Positions 7,590 to 15,988 of a stretch of DNA of 47,088 nucleotides are shown here, piece after piece (positions within the stretch are counted from its first letter, which is position 1; the number at the start of each line of letters is the position of its first letter). The DNA comes from Alphaproteobacteria bacterium HGW-Alphaproteobacteria-1 (GTDB lineage: Bacteria; Pseudomonadota; Alphaproteobacteria; Rhodobacterales; Rhodobacteraceae). The notes under the pieces were generated by a model. That model did no database searches. It saw nothing but the letters and a program-made list of their open reading frames with translations, and was not told the DNA's origin. The stretch covers positions 1 to 47,088 of the forward strand of contig PHEQ01000029.1 in NCBI GenBank assembly GCA_002842985.1, read 5' to 3'. The position numbers were made by a program, and so were the translations under genes.

Positions 7590-8159
7590 ATGACTGATTT
7601 CAGCTCGACTGGACTCTCCCGCCGTGGCGTTCTTGCGGCCTTTGCCGCGACACTCGTCACAGCGGCTCCGACTTTCAGCAATGCCGCAGGCTTTCTGCGC
7701 GGGGCGGGCGACATTCGCCGGTTGCGCATGGTCTCGCCGCGCACGGGAGAGCGGATCGACACGATCTACTGGATCGAGGGCGAATACATCCCCGAGGCGC
7801 TCAAGGAAATCAACGTGTTCATGCGCGATTGGCGCACCAATCAGGCGCATGGCATCGACCGGCGCACGGTCGATATCCTGACCGCAAGCCACAATCTGCT
7901 TGCGGCGAGCGAACCCTACACGCTGCTCAGCGGCTATCGCAGCCCGCAGACCAATGCCATGCTGCGCGCGCGGTCGGGCGGGGTCGCCAAGAATTCGCGT
8001 CACATGATCGGCGAGGCCGCCGACCTGCGCCTCGGCAGCCGCTCGGTCGATCAGATATATCGCGCGGGCGTGGCCTGTGGCGGCGGTGGCGTCGGGCGAT
8101 ACTCGGGGTCGAACTTCGTTCACATGGATTGCGGGCCGGTGCGTAGCTGGGGCCGGTGA
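7590..8159 (+). CDS. DUF882 (YcbK-like, M15 fold) putative murein peptidase, Tat-exported
   Basis: A 189-residue protein with a twin-arginine signal (LSRRGVLAAF from residue 9, then a hydrophobic stretch to AAPTFSNA). The mature domain has LLSGYRSPQTNAML, SRHMIGEAADLR and NFVHMDCGPVR, the zinc-ligand pattern (His, Asp, His) of the peptidase M15/YcbK fold. It probably cleaves peptidoglycan stem peptides in the periplasm. I chose the ATG at 7590, which places the Tat motif near the N terminus as in relatives. ATGs at 7533/7536 would give a longer leader. Divergent from the L,D-transpeptidase; E. coli ycbK likewise neighbours ycbB. Confidence 0.85.
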   Translation: MTDFSSTGLSRRGVLAAFAATLVTAAPTFSNAAGFLRGAGDIRRLRMVSPRTGERIDTIYWIEGEYIPEALKEINVFMRDWRTNQAHGIDRRTVDILTASHNLLAASEPYTLLSGYRSPQTNAMLRARSGGVAKNSRHMIGEAADLRLGSRSVDQIYRAGVACGGGGVGRYSGSNFVHMDCGPVRSWGR

Positions 8160-8188
8160 CAGGCCCCACCAACAGACCTTCGAGCCAG

Positions 8189-8216
8189 AAGGCGGCGCTT
8201 TGGCACCGCCTTTTTT
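8189..8216 (+). terminator. Intrinsic terminator after DUF882 gene
   Basis: GGCGG ... CCGCC forms a stem, with an inner GC/GC pairing around TTTG, followed by six T. It lies 30 bases past the DUF882 stop on the plus strand. Confidence 0.75.
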
Positions 8217-8259
8217 CATGGCTCGCCAGTCACGTGCCGATGTCTCACGTTTCGATGAC

Positions 8260-8343
8260 TGGTGCGGGTGGTCGGACTCGAACCGACACTCCTTGCGGAA
8301 AGGGTGTTTGAGACCCTCGCGTCTACCATTCCGCCACACCCGC
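8260..8343 (-). tRNA. tRNA-Leu (CAA)
   Basis: On the minus strand the acceptor stem GCGGGTG pairs with CACCCGC, followed by A and an encoded CCA. The anticodon arm AGGGT-CTCAAAC-ACCCT places CAA at positions 34-36, reading TTG codons. A long variable arm (TTTCCGCAAGGAGT) marks a class II tRNA, and the T arm contains GGTTCGAGTCC. Length is 84 including CCA. Confidence 0.95.
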
Positions 8344-8353
8344 GCCTGATGCG

Positions 8354-8383
8354 TCTTTAGCCAAGCGCGGCGGCCCCGTCCAG
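8354..8383 (-). promoter_or_regulatory. Possible promoter of tRNA-Leu
   Basis: On the minus strand CTGGAC lies 18 bases before TAAAGA, which ends 10 bases before the tRNA. The same CTGGAC -35 is seen before tRNA-Asn at the other end of the window. Confidence 0.4.
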
Positions 8384-8462
8384 AGCCAGTTGCAGCGAAA
8401 CGGATCTTGACCGCGCCCGCCCCGCATGGTGTGTCCCCGCCAACGCCCCAAGGGAGACACCG

Positions 8463-9041
8463 ATGCTGCGCGCGCTCTATGACCGGACGATCCGCATGGC
8501 CGAGCATCGGCACGCCCTCTGGGTGCTGGCGGTGATCTCGTTCGCGGAAAGCTCGGTTTTTCCGATCCCGCCCGATGTGCTGATGATTCCCATGATCCTC
8601 GCGCGCCCCTCGCGCGCCTGGTTGATTGCAACCGTGGCACTGGTCTCCTCGGTGCTGGGCGGGATGCTCGGCTATGCCATTGGCGCGTATGCCTATGAGG
8701 GGCTTGGCCAGCCGATCCTGGCCGCGCTCGGCAAGGGCGATGCCATGGCCGCCTTCAGCACCCGATTCAACGATTTCGGCTTCTGGGCGGTGCTTACGGC
8801 AGGCGTGACGCCCTTTCCCTACAAGGTCATCACCATCATGTCGGGCTGGACGGCGATGCCGCTTGGCACCTTCATCGCCACCTCGATCCTCGCGCGCGGC
8901 ATCCGGTTCTTCCTCGTGGCCGCACTTTTGTGGAAATTCGGTGCGCCGGTGCGCGATTTCATCGAGCGCAAGCTTGGCCTGCTGACCATCCTTTTCGTGG
9001 TGCTGCTGTTTGGCGGCTTCTACCTCACGCGCTACTTCTGA
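8463..9041 (+). CDS. YqaA/DedA-family membrane protein
   Basis: A 192-residue membrane protein. ESSVFPIPPDVLMIPMILARP near residues 28-48 is the re-entrant loop typical of the DedA/VTT (SNARE-associated) family. GVTPFPYKVITIMSGWTAMPL and the arginine in LARGIRFF follow. About four or five hydrophobic segments are visible. DedA relatives move undecaprenyl phosphate or phospholipids across the inner membrane; the role of this YqaA-like branch is not established. It begins just after the tRNA-Leu region and runs 4 bases before dsbB, so the two are probably co-transcribed. Confidence 0.85.
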   Translation: MLRALYDRTIRMAEHRHALWVLAVISFAESSVFPIPPDVLMIPMILARPSRAWLIATVALVSSVLGGMLGYAIGAYAYEGLGQPILAALGKGDAMAAFSTRFNDFGFWAVLTAGVTPFPYKVITIMSGWTAMPLGTFIATSILARGIRFFLVAALLWKFGAPVRDFIERKLGLLTILFVVLLFGGFYLTRYF

Positions 9042-9045
9042 AATC

Positions 9046-9510
9046 ATGATACAGCAGAAAACCCTTCTCCTTCTCGCCGCCGCAGGCTCCGCCGCCCTTC
9101 TGCTCGGCGCCTTTGCCTTTCAGCATCTGGGTGGCATGGCGCCGTGCAAGCTCTGCATCTGGCAACGCTGGCCGCATGGTATCGCCATTGGCCTCGGCGC
9201 CGTCGGTCTCGTCGCCCTGCCCACGCTCATGGCCGGTCTCGGCGCGCTTGCCGCCCTCGCCACTGCCGCGATCGGCGGCTACCATACCGGGGTGGAGCGC
9301 GGCTGGTGGCAGGGTCCCTCGGATTGCTCGGGCGGCCCGGTGTCGAACCTCAGCACCGAGGATCTCTTCGCACAGATCATGTCCGCTCCGCTGGTACGCT
9401 GCGACGAGGTGCCGTGGGAAATGTGGGGCCTGTCGATGGCAAGCTGGAACATGGTTGTCTCGCTCGGGCTGATGCTCGTCTGGCTCATGGCGCTGCGGGC
9501 GCGCCCGTGA
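9046..9510 (+). CDS. dsbB: Disulfide bond formation protein B
   Basis: A 154-residue inner-membrane protein with four predicted membrane helices. The first periplasmic loop has the redox pair Cys34/Cys37 (APCKLCIWQRWPH), which passes electrons to quinone. The second loop holds Cys94 and Cys119, the pair that reoxidises the partner DsbA. A DsbA-like protein is encoded at 29625, but that one is of the FrnE type. The gene lies 4 bases after the YqaA stop and converges on the Lrp-type gene. Confidence 0.9.
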   Translation: MIQQKTLLLLAAAGSAALLLGAFAFQHLGGMAPCKLCIWQRWPHGIAIGLGAVGLVALPTLMAGLGALAALATAAIGGYHTGVERGWWQGPSDCSGGPVSNLSTEDLFAQIMSAPLVRCDEVPWEMWGLSMASWNMVVSLGLMLVWLMALRARP

Positions 9511-9525
9511 GGACCGGGCAGGCCC

Positions 9526-9954
9526 CTACCCGCCCGATTTCCAGGTATTGAGCAAGAGGCTCGTCTCCGAACTCGAAATCCCGTCGAACCGCCGGATCTG
9601 CGCCAGCACCCGGTCGAGCGCCTCGAGCGTCTCGGTGCCGATCTCGACGATCAGATCCCAACGGCCATTGGTCGCGTGGATCGCGCGCACTTCACTCAAC
9701 CCGTTCAATTGCCGGATGATCCGGTCCGTGCCGCGCCCCTCGATGCCCAGCATCATCAGCCCGCGAACCGGATCGCGCAGCGTATCGTCGCGCAAGACCA
9801 CCGAAAAGCCGACAATCTCGCCTTTCGCCTGAAGCCGCTCGATGCGCGCCCGCACGGTGGTGCGCGAGACGCCAAGACCAAGCGCCAGATCCGACAGTGA
9901 GGCGCGCGCATCATGGCGCAGCGCCGAGAGCAGGCGGCGGTCGGTATCATCCAT
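9526..9954 (-). CDS. Lrp/AsnC-family transcriptional regulator of arginine catabolism
   Basis: A 142-residue regulator. An N-terminal helix-turn-helix (MDDTDRRLLSALRHDARASL then LGVSRTTVRARIERLQAKG) is followed by an RAM-type effector domain with GxNGRWDLIVEIGTETLEALDRVL. The ATG at 9954 gives the usual start; the frame extends upstream without support. It is divergent from arginase, and Lrp-type proteins in this position usually activate arginine or ornithine use in response to the amino acid. That assignment is inferred from position. Confidence 0.85.
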   Translation of the reverse strand: MDDTDRRLLSALRHDARASLSDLALGLGVSRTTVRARIERLQAKGEIVGFSVVLRDDTLRDPVRGLMMLGIEGRGTDRIIRQLNGLSEVRAIHATNGRWDLIVEIGTETLEALDRVLAQIRRFDGISSSETSLLLNTWKSGG

Positions 9955-9985
9955 ATCGAAACCTCTTGCGTTCGTTTTGACGGAA

Positions 9986-10004
9986 TTGCGCCCGTTATGC
10001 GCAA
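9986..10004. promoter_or_regulatory. Candidate operator in the Lrp-type/arginase intergenic region
   Basis: TTGCGC, seven bases and GCGCAA form a perfect 6-bp dyad in the divergent region, 32 bases from the regulator start and 67 from the arginase start. Size and place suit an autoregulatory Lrp-family site. Confidence 0.4.
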
Positions 10005-10070
10005 AATACGCGCTTCCAATCAACCGGATTCGAAGTCACCTTCGGCGCAACTCGTCACAGGAGGCCAGAC

Positions 10071-11000
10071 ATGTCCGTCAAGGATATCATTCTCATCGGT
10101 GCGCCCGTCGATAGCGGCAAGGATCGGCGCGGCTGTCTCATGGGGCCGGATGCCTATCGCACCGCCGGGATTGCCGAGGCGCTGCGCGACCTCGGCCACC
10201 GTGTCAGCGACCGGGGCAATCTTGCGCCTGCGCCTGTCGCCCGCTCGGCAGAGATGCCACCCCATGTCCACGCGCCCGAAGAGACCGCGGGATGGACCAG
10301 CACGCTGATCGAGGCCGGTGCGACCGCCATGGCCGAAGGCCTGCCCATCTTTCTGGGCGGCGATCACAGTCTTTCGCTCGGTTCGGTCGCGGGCGTGGCG
10401 GCCCATGCGGCGCGCGCGAATCGCCCCCAATTCGTGCTCTGGCTCGACGCGCACAGCGATTTCCACACGCCACAGAGCACCGCCTCGGGCAACCTGCATG
10501 GAACACCCATCGGTTACGTCACCGGGCGCGCGGGCTTTCACGGCTTTCCGCCCGTGGCCCACCCGATCCCCGAGGAGAACATCTGCCTGCTGGGTCTGCG
10601 GTCGGTGGATGCGGCCGAACGCGCAGCGCTTGCGCAGACGAAAATCCGCCGCCACGACATGCGCGAAATCGACGAGCGCGGCATTTCCAGCCCGCTTTCG
10701 GAATTCCTCGATCATGTCGCGGCGCAAAACGGCGCGCTGCATGTCTCGCTCGACGTGGATTTCCTTGACCCGTCCTTCGCCCCCGCCGTCGGCACCACCG
10801 TGCCGGGCGGGGCCACCATCCGCGAGGCGCATCTGGTGATGGAGATGATCTGCGACAGCGGCGTCATGACCTCGCTCGACCTTGTGGAATTGAACCCCTT
10901 TCTAGACGAGCGCGGGCGCACCGCGCAGGTGATGGTCGATCTTGCCGCCTCGGCCCTTGGCCGCCGCGTCTTTGACCGTGCGACCCACGCCCATATCTGA
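10071..11000 (+). CDS. rocF: Arginase
   Basis: A 309-residue ureohydrolase converting arginine to ornithine and urea. All manganese ligands are present: GGDHS (His99), DAHSDFH (Asp126, His128, Asp130) and SLDVDFLDP (Asp228, Asp230). GNLHGTPIG supplies the substrate loop. An excellent AGGAGG lies 8 bases before the ATG. It is followed after 10 bases by ornithine cyclodeaminase, so arginine can go to ornithine and then proline in two steps within the cytoplasm. Confidence 0.93.
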   Translation: MSVKDIILIGAPVDSGKDRRGCLMGPDAYRTAGIAEALRDLGHRVSDRGNLAPAPVARSAEMPPHVHAPEETAGWTSTLIEAGATAMAEGLPIFLGGDHSLSLGSVAGVAAHAARANRPQFVLWLDAHSDFHTPQSTASGNLHGTPIGYVTGRAGFHGFPPVAHPIPEENICLLGLRSVDAAERAALAQTKIRRHDMREIDERGISSPLSEFLDHVAAQNGALHVSLDVDFLDPSFAPAVGTTVPGGATIREAHLVMEMICDSGVMTSLDLVELNPFLDERGRTAQVMVDLAASALGRRVFDRATHAHI

Positions 11001-11010
11001 GGAACTGACC

Positions 11011-12069
11011 ATGACGCTTGCCCCTTCCGACAAGGCCCTCGTGCCCTTCGTCTCGGTCGATCACATGATGAAACTTGTCCACCATATCGGCATCGAGCCC
11101 ATGCTGATCGGGCTGGCCGAGTATATCGAGGCCGATTTCCGTCGCTGGCAGCTTTTCGACAAGACGCCGCGCATCGCCTCGCATTCCTCTGAGGGCGTGA
11201 TCGAGCTCATGCCCACCTCCGATGGCGAGGTCTACGGCTTCAAATACGTCAACGGCCACCCCAAGAACACGAAGGACGGGCTTCAGACCGTCACCGCCTT
11301 CGGGCTTCTGGCGGATGTCGGCAACGGCTATCCGGTGCTCTTGTCGGAAATGACCGTGCTGACCGCGCTGCGCACTGCGGCCACCTCGGCCATGGTCGCG
11401 CGCCACCTTGCCCCCAAGGGCGCCCATACCATGGCGATGATCGGCGCGGGCGCGCAATCGGAATTCCAGAGCCTTGCGATGAAGGCGCTGGTGGGCCTCA
11501 AATCCGTGCGGCTCTATGACATCGACCCGAAAGCCACCGAGAAGGCCGCGCGCAACCTCACCGGCATGGGGCTTGACGTGGTCGCCTGCCGCTCCGCCGA
11601 AGCCGCGATGGAGGGCGCTCAGATCATCACCACCTGCACCGCCGACAAGCAATATGCCACCATCCTGACCGACAACATGGTCGGTGCGGGTGTGCATATC
11701 AACGCGATCGGCGGCGACTGCCCCGGCAAGACGGAACTGGCCCCGGCGATCCTGCACCGGTCCTCGATCTTTGTCGAATATCCCGAACAGACCCGAATCG
11801 AGGGCGAGATCCAGCAGCTTGACCCCGATCACCCGGTCACCGAATTCTGGCAGGTGCTTGCGGGAACCGCTCCGGGGCGCCGCGATGCGGGCGAGATCAC
11901 GCTTTTCGACAGCGTGGGCTTTGCCATCGAGGATTTCAGCGCCCTGCGTTACGTGCGCGACCGGATCGCGGGCACCGATCTTTTCACCCCGCTTGACCTG
12001 CTCGCCGACCCGGACGATCCGCGCGACCTGTTCGGGATGGTGATGCGGGCAGGGCCCGGCGCGGGCTGA
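11011..12069 (+). CDS. Ornithine cyclodeaminase
   Basis: A 352-residue protein of the ornithine cyclodeaminase/mu-crystallin family. The NAD-binding Rossmann motif is GAGAQSEFQ near residue 146, and INAIGGDCPGKTEL near 232 carries the catalytic Asp region. The N-terminal substrate part includes MPTSDGEVYGFKYVNGHP. It turns ornithine into proline and ammonia, matching its place 10 bases after arginase. The start at 11011 is the ATG after GAGGAACTGACC; longer frames run into arginase. Confidence 0.92.
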   Translation: MTLAPSDKALVPFVSVDHMMKLVHHIGIEPMLIGLAEYIEADFRRWQLFDKTPRIASHSSEGVIELMPTSDGEVYGFKYVNGHPKNTKDGLQTVTAFGLLADVGNGYPVLLSEMTVLTALRTAATSAMVARHLAPKGAHTMAMIGAGAQSEFQSLAMKALVGLKSVRLYDIDPKATEKAARNLTGMGLDVVACRSAEAAMEGAQIITTCTADKQYATILTDNMVGAGVHINAIGGDCPGKTELAPAILHRSSIFVEYPEQTRIEGEIQQLDPDHPVTEFWQVLAGTAPGRRDAGEITLFDSVGFAIEDFSALRYVRDRIAGTDLFTPLDLLADPDDPRDLFGMVMRAGPGAG

Positions 12070-12082
12070 CAAGCGCCCTTGC

Positions 12083-12109
12083 CAAGCCTGCGCCGAGGCG
12101 GCAGGCTTG
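12083..12109 (+). other. Hairpin just before the isochorismatase-like gene
   Basis: CAAGCCTGC, nine bases and GCAGGCTTG form a perfect 9-bp stem that ends 4 bases before the ATG at 12114. There is no T-run. The only Shine-Dalgarno-like bases (AGG) lie inside the stem, so it may limit translation of the next gene or end part of the arginase transcripts. Confidence 0.45.
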
Positions 12110-12113
12110 TGCC

Positions 12114-12644
12114 ATGCTTGACGCGCGCGGTTCTCATCTTCTTTTGATCGACTATCAGGCCCGCCTCATGCCCGCGATCCATGACGGCGCGGCGGTGGTG
12201 GCCAATGGCGCGCGGCTGTTGCAAGCCGCGCGTCTGCTTGACGTGCCGCGCAGCTTTACCGAGCAGAATCCCGACAGGCTCGGGCGCACGGTGCCGGACC
12301 TCGCACCAGAGCCGGGCGAGACGGTGCTGGCGAAAATGAGCTTCGACGCCTGTGCCGACACCGCGCTCATGACGGAAATTCCCGCCTCCCACCGGCTTGT
12401 GGTCTGCGGCTGCGAGGCGCATGTCTGCGTGTTGCAAACGGTTCTGGGGCTGCTGGGTGCCGGGCGCGCCGTGGCGCTTGTGGCCGATGCCACAGCCTCG
12501 CGCGTGCCTGCCAATCGTGACGCCGCGCTGGCGCGCATGGCGCGTCACGGGGCCGAGATCGTCACCACCGAGATGGTTCTTTTCGAGTGGTTGAGAAGCG
12601 CCAGACATCCCCGCTTTCGCGAAGTGCTGGCGCTTGTCAGATAG
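12114..12644 (+). CDS. Isochorismatase-family cysteine hydrolase (YcaC-like)
   Basis: A 176-residue hydrolase with the catalytic triad of the family: Asp13 in LLLIDYQ, Lys74 in VLAKMSF and Cys105 in CGCEAHVCVLQT, next to a cis-peptide region. Homologues cleave amides or vinyl ethers; the true substrate cannot be read from sequence. Its position after ornithine cyclodeaminase suggests, but does not prove, a nitrogen-related amidase role. It converges on the helicase gene with one base between the stops. Confidence 0.82.
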   Translation: MLDARGSHLLLIDYQARLMPAIHDGAAVVANGARLLQAARLLDVPRSFTEQNPDRLGRTVPDLAPEPGETVLAKMSFDACADTALMTEIPASHRLVVCGCEAHVCVLQTVLGLLGAGRAVALVADATASRVPANRDAALARMARHGAEIVTTEMVLFEWLRSARHPRFREVLALVR

Positions 12645-12645
12645 A

Positions 12646-13986
12646 TCAGGCGGCTTGGCGCGTGCGGCGGCGGCTGCGCGCCGCTGCCCCCGGCTTGGCC
12701 TGCCCCGGCTTGGCGGAGCCGTGATTGCCCGCGCCATAACCGCCCGCGCCGCCATAGCCGCCGGCACCCGTCTTGGCACCGCCCGGCTTGCCGCCGCCAC
12801 CGCTCCGGCGCGGACCGCCCCGGCCTGCGGGTTTGGCTTTCTGACCCGGCATCACCTCCCACGGCGTGCCCGAGGCGACCGGGATGGTCATGCCCAGCAC
12901 TTTCTGGATGTCCTTCAATTCGCCCATCTCGTCGGGGGCGCAAAAGGCGATGGCCGCCCCGTCGCGCCCGGCGCGCGCGGTGCGCCCGATCCGGTGCACG
13001 TAATTGTCCGGCACGTTCGGCAATTCGAAGTTATAGACGTGTTTCACATCGGGAATATCGAGGCCACGCGCGGCCACATCCGTTGCCACCAGCACCTTGG
13101 AGTGACCGTCGCGGAACGACCGCAGCGCGCGATCGCGCTGACCCTGGCTCTTGTTGCCATGGATCGTGGCCACGGCATAGCCCGCCTGCTCCAGCCGTTG
13201 CGCCAGCTTGTCGGCGCCATGCTTGGTGCGGCCAAAGACCAGCGCCAATTCGTCGCGATGCTTGTCGAGGAGTTCGATCAGCAGATCGGCCTTGGCGGCC
13301 TTGGCGATGAAATGCACCTCTTGCGTGACCTTGTCGGCGGCCTTGCCCGGCGGGCTGACCTGCACGCGGCGGGGATTTTTCAGATAGCTTGAGGCGATCT
13401 CTTCCATCTGCTTGGGCATGGTGGCCGAAAAGAGCATGGTCTGGCGCTCGGCAGGCAGAAGGCCCGCGATGCGGCGCAGCGCATGGATGAACCCCAGATC
13501 GAGCATCTGGTCGGCCTCGTCGAGCACCAGAAAGCTTGCGGTATCGAGGCGCAGCGCGCGCCGGTCGATGAGGTCGAGAAGCCGCCCCGGCGTGGCGACA
13601 AGAATATCGCAGCCCCGGTCCATCCGGTTGACCTGTGCGCTGATCGAGGTGCCGCCAACCACAAGGTTGATGCGGATGGCGCTGTCCTTGACCAGCGGCA
13701 TGAGCGCGTCGCGGATCTGCCCCGCCAGCTCGCGCGTCGGCGCAAGGATGAGGCTGCGCACGGATTTGGGTGCCGGCCGCTCGGGATTGGCCATCAGCCC
13801 CGCCACCAGCGGCAGGCCAAAGGCCAGCGTCTTGCCGGTGCCGGTCTGCGCCAGCCCCATCACGTCATCGCCGTCAAGCGCGTGCGGAATCGCACGGGTC
13901 TGGATCGGCGTCGGCTCGGTGATGCCAAGTGCTACAAGTTTACGGGTCAGCGCCTCGGGCAGGCCCATCGTGTCGAAAAGAGTCAA
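12646..13986 (-). CDS. DEAD-box RNA helicase (RhlE-like)
   Basis: A 446-residue helicase: Q motif TEPTPIQ, motif I AQTGTGKT (46-53), PTRELAGQ, VATPGRLLD, motif II VLDEADQML, motif III SATM, and the C-lobe VATDVAARGLDIP and HRIGRTARAG. The tail after about 375 is Gly/Lys/Arg-rich, as in RhlE proteins that bind RNA. I chose a TTG start at 13986: it gives MTLFDTMGLPEAL, a standard family N terminus, and AAAGGA lies exactly 6 bases upstream. The longer frame to 14220 has no such support. A leader of about 260 bases precedes it, which fits the cold-shock-type control seen in this family. It probably unwinds rRNA or mRNA. Confidence 0.88.
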   Translation of the reverse strand: MTLFDTMGLPEALTRKLVALGITEPTPIQTRAIPHALDGDDVMGLAQTGTGKTLAFGLPLVAGLMANPERPAPKSVRSLILAPTRELAGQIRDALMPLVKDSAIRINLVVGGTSISAQVNRMDRGCDILVATPGRLLDLIDRRALRLDTASFLVLDEADQMLDLGFIHALRRIAGLLPAERQTMLFSATMPKQMEEIASSYLKNPRRVQVSPPGKAADKVTQEVHFIAKAAKADLLIELLDKHRDELALVFGRTKHGADKLAQRLEQAGYAVATIHGNKSQGQRDRALRSFRDGHSKVLVATDVAARGLDIPDVKHVYNFELPNVPDNYVHRIGRTARAGRDGAAIAFCAPDEMGELKDIQKVLGMTIPVASGTPWEVMPGQKAKPAGRGGPRRSGGGGKPGGAKTGAGGYGGAGGYGAGNHGSAKPGQAKPGAAARSRRRTRQAA

Positions 13987-14252
13987 ATCAAGTCCTTTCA
14001 GGCGCCGGGCCCCTGCCCGCGCACCCGTGATCGTGGTTGCACCATGGGCAAGGCGGGGCCACATGCCCACACCCTCCGGCCGGTGTCTGGCCCCACGCGT
14101 GATTTTGGGAACAGGTCCGCGACATTTCATCCTGAACGGCACATGATGGCCGGGCTGCTCACGCGGCAGGAAATATCGGTTGGATGCCATATGGCCGCGC
14201 GGCGCGGCGAAGTCAAGCACTGCGGCACGCTCGTGTGAAGAGACGGCCCCGA

Positions 14253-14846
14253 TCAGGGCAGAAAGATCGCGCGGCGATCCCCGGCGGCAAAGCGGCGCAG
14301 CACCAGCGGATAAAGGACATGCTCCTGCTCCAGCACCCGCGCGGCCAGCGTCTCGGGCGTGTCACCCGCCAGCACCGGCACCCGCGCCTGCCCCAGGATC
14401 GGCCCGTCATCAAGCGCGGGCGTGACCTCGTGCACGGTGCACCCGGCCTCTTGCTCGCCCGCCGCAAGCGCGCGGGCATGGGTGTTGAGCCCGCGATATT
14501 TCGGCAAGAGCGACGGGTGGATATTGATCATCCGCCCCGCCCATGGGCCCACGAAACCCGCCGTCAGCACCCGCATGAACCCCGCAAGGCAAATAAGGTC
14601 GATCCCGTGCGGGACGAGCCGCGCCGCGATCTCGGCCTCGAACGCCGCGCGGTCCGTGCCGAAGGGGCGATGGTCCACCACCTCGGTCGCGATGCCTTGC
14701 GCCCGCGCCCAGACTATGCCGCCCGCCTCGGCGTCATTCGAGAAGACCAGAGCGGGCCGACCCGGATGGTCGCCGGTCATCGAGCCCACCAGCGCGCGCA
14801 TGTTCGACCCGCCCCCGGAGAGGAAAATCGCCACGCGCCGTGTCAC
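14253..14846 (-). CDS. purN: Phosphoribosylglycinamide formyltransferase
   Basis: A 197-residue enzyme of purine synthesis that formylates GAR using 10-formyl-THF. The phosphate loop [10 protein letters not shown] is at the N terminus. The catalytic Asn and His are in [14 protein letters not shown], and the catalytic Asp is in [10 protein letters not shown]. The start is GTG, whose GTGA overlaps the purM stop, so the two are coupled. Order purM-purN is the usual one, although the proteins act in the reverse order in the pathway. Confidence 0.93.
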   Translation of the reverse strand: MTRRVAIFLSGGGSNMRALVGSMTGDHPGRPALVFSNDAEAGGIVWARAQGIATEVVDHRPFGTDRAAFEAEIAARLVPHGIDLICLAGFMRVLTAGFVGPWAGRMINIHPSLLPKYRGLNTHARALAAGEQEAGCTVHEVTPALDDGPILGQARVPVLAGDTPETLAARVLEQEHVLYPLVLRRFAAGDRRAIFLP

Positions 14847-15889
14847 AGCAGGCGGCCCTCATAGCGCACGCCCGCGCCCGAAACCACGCGCCCGATGCGC
14901 GCGACGCCCTCGCCCGCCTCGGCAAGGGCTGCCGCGATCACGTCCGCGCGCGCGGGATCAACCACCACCACCATGCCGATGCCCGCGTTGAAGGTCTTGA
15001 GCAGCTCCGCCTCGGCGAGGCTGCCGGTTGCGGCCAGCCAGCGGAACACACCGGGCAAGTGCCATGTCGACAGGTCGATCTCGACCCCCAGCCCCTCGGG
15101 CAGGACGCGCGGCACGTTTTCCGTCAGACCGCCGCCGGTGATATGGGCAAGGCCCCGGATGCCGCCAGCCTTCAGCGCCGCCAGCACGGGGCGCACATAA
15201 AGCCGCGTGGGCGTCAGAAGCGCCGCGCCGAGCGTGCCCTCACCCCAGGGGCAGTGATCGTCCCAGCCCAGCCCGGAGATCTCGACGATCCGGCGCACAA
15301 GGCTGTAGCCGTTGGAATGCACCCCGTCCGACGCGAGCCCCAGCAGGACATCGCCCTCGGCCACGTCCCGCGGCAGGTCCGTGCCGCGCTCCATCGCGCC
15401 CACGGCAAAGCCCGCAAGGTCGAAATCGCCCGCCGGATACATCCCCGGCATTTCCGCCGTCTCGCCGCCGATCAGCGCGCAGCCAGAGGCGGCACAGCCC
15501 CGCGCGATGCCCTCGACAATGCGCGCGGCCTGCTCGACCTCGAGCTTGCCGGTGGCGAAATAGTCAAGAAAAAACAGCGGCTCGGCCCCCTGACAGATCA
15601 GGTCATTGACGCACATCGCCACCAGATCGACGCCCACACCGCCCACGATCCCGGTGTCGATCGCGATGCGCAACTTGGTACCGACCCCGTCGGTCGCCGC
15701 GACCAGAACCGGATCGCTGAACCCCGCCGCGCGCAGATCAAAGAGCCCGCCGAACCCGCCCAGCCCCGACATCACGCCGGGTCGTTTCGTGGCGGCGGCG
15801 GCGGGTTTGATCCGCTCGACCAGCGCATTTCCGGCGTCGATATCGACGCCCGCCTCCGCATAGGTGATGCCGGTCCTGCTCTCGCTCAT
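14843..15889 (-). CDS. purM: Phosphoribosylformylglycinamidine cyclo-ligase
   Basis: A 348-residue AIR synthetase. The N-terminal [14 protein letters not shown], the ATP-binding [28 protein letters not shown] and ETAEMPGMY are all family signatures. In the C-terminal half, [16 protein letters not shown] is conserved. It closes the imidazole ring, using ATP on FGAM. The ATG at 15889 gives the usual family length. An in-frame ATG 15 bases further up is also possible. First gene of a two-gene purine unit with purN. Confidence 0.94.
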   Translation of the reverse strand: MSESRTGITYAEAGVDIDAGNALVERIKPAAAATKRPGVMSGLGGFGGLFDLRAAGFSDPVLVAATDGVGTKLRIAIDTGIVGGVGVDLVAMCVNDLICQGAEPLFFLDYFATGKLEVEQAARIVEGIARGCAASGCALIGGETAEMPGMYPAGDFDLAGFAVGAMERGTDLPRDVAEGDVLLGLASDGVHSNGYSLVRRIVEISGLGWDDHCPWGEGTLGAALLTPTRLYVRPVLAALKAGGIRGLAHITGGGLTENVPRVLPEGLGVEIDLSTWHLPGVFRWLAATGSLAEAELLKTFNAGIGMVVVVDPARADVIAAALAEAGEGVARIGRVVSGAGVRYEGRLL

Positions 15890-15988
15890 GGCGTCGTCCT
15901 CTCGCATGTCGCGGCACGGGTTAGACGATTGCCCCGCCCCGCGCAATCGCAAAGCCGTGCCCGGATCCCGGACCCAAGGGCGCGCGGC

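Noticed and set aside
10864..12072. A 402-codon minus-strand frame over ornithine cyclodeaminase
   Set aside because: It is a shadow of the cyclodeaminase gene, which has a good start, NAD motif and operon context.
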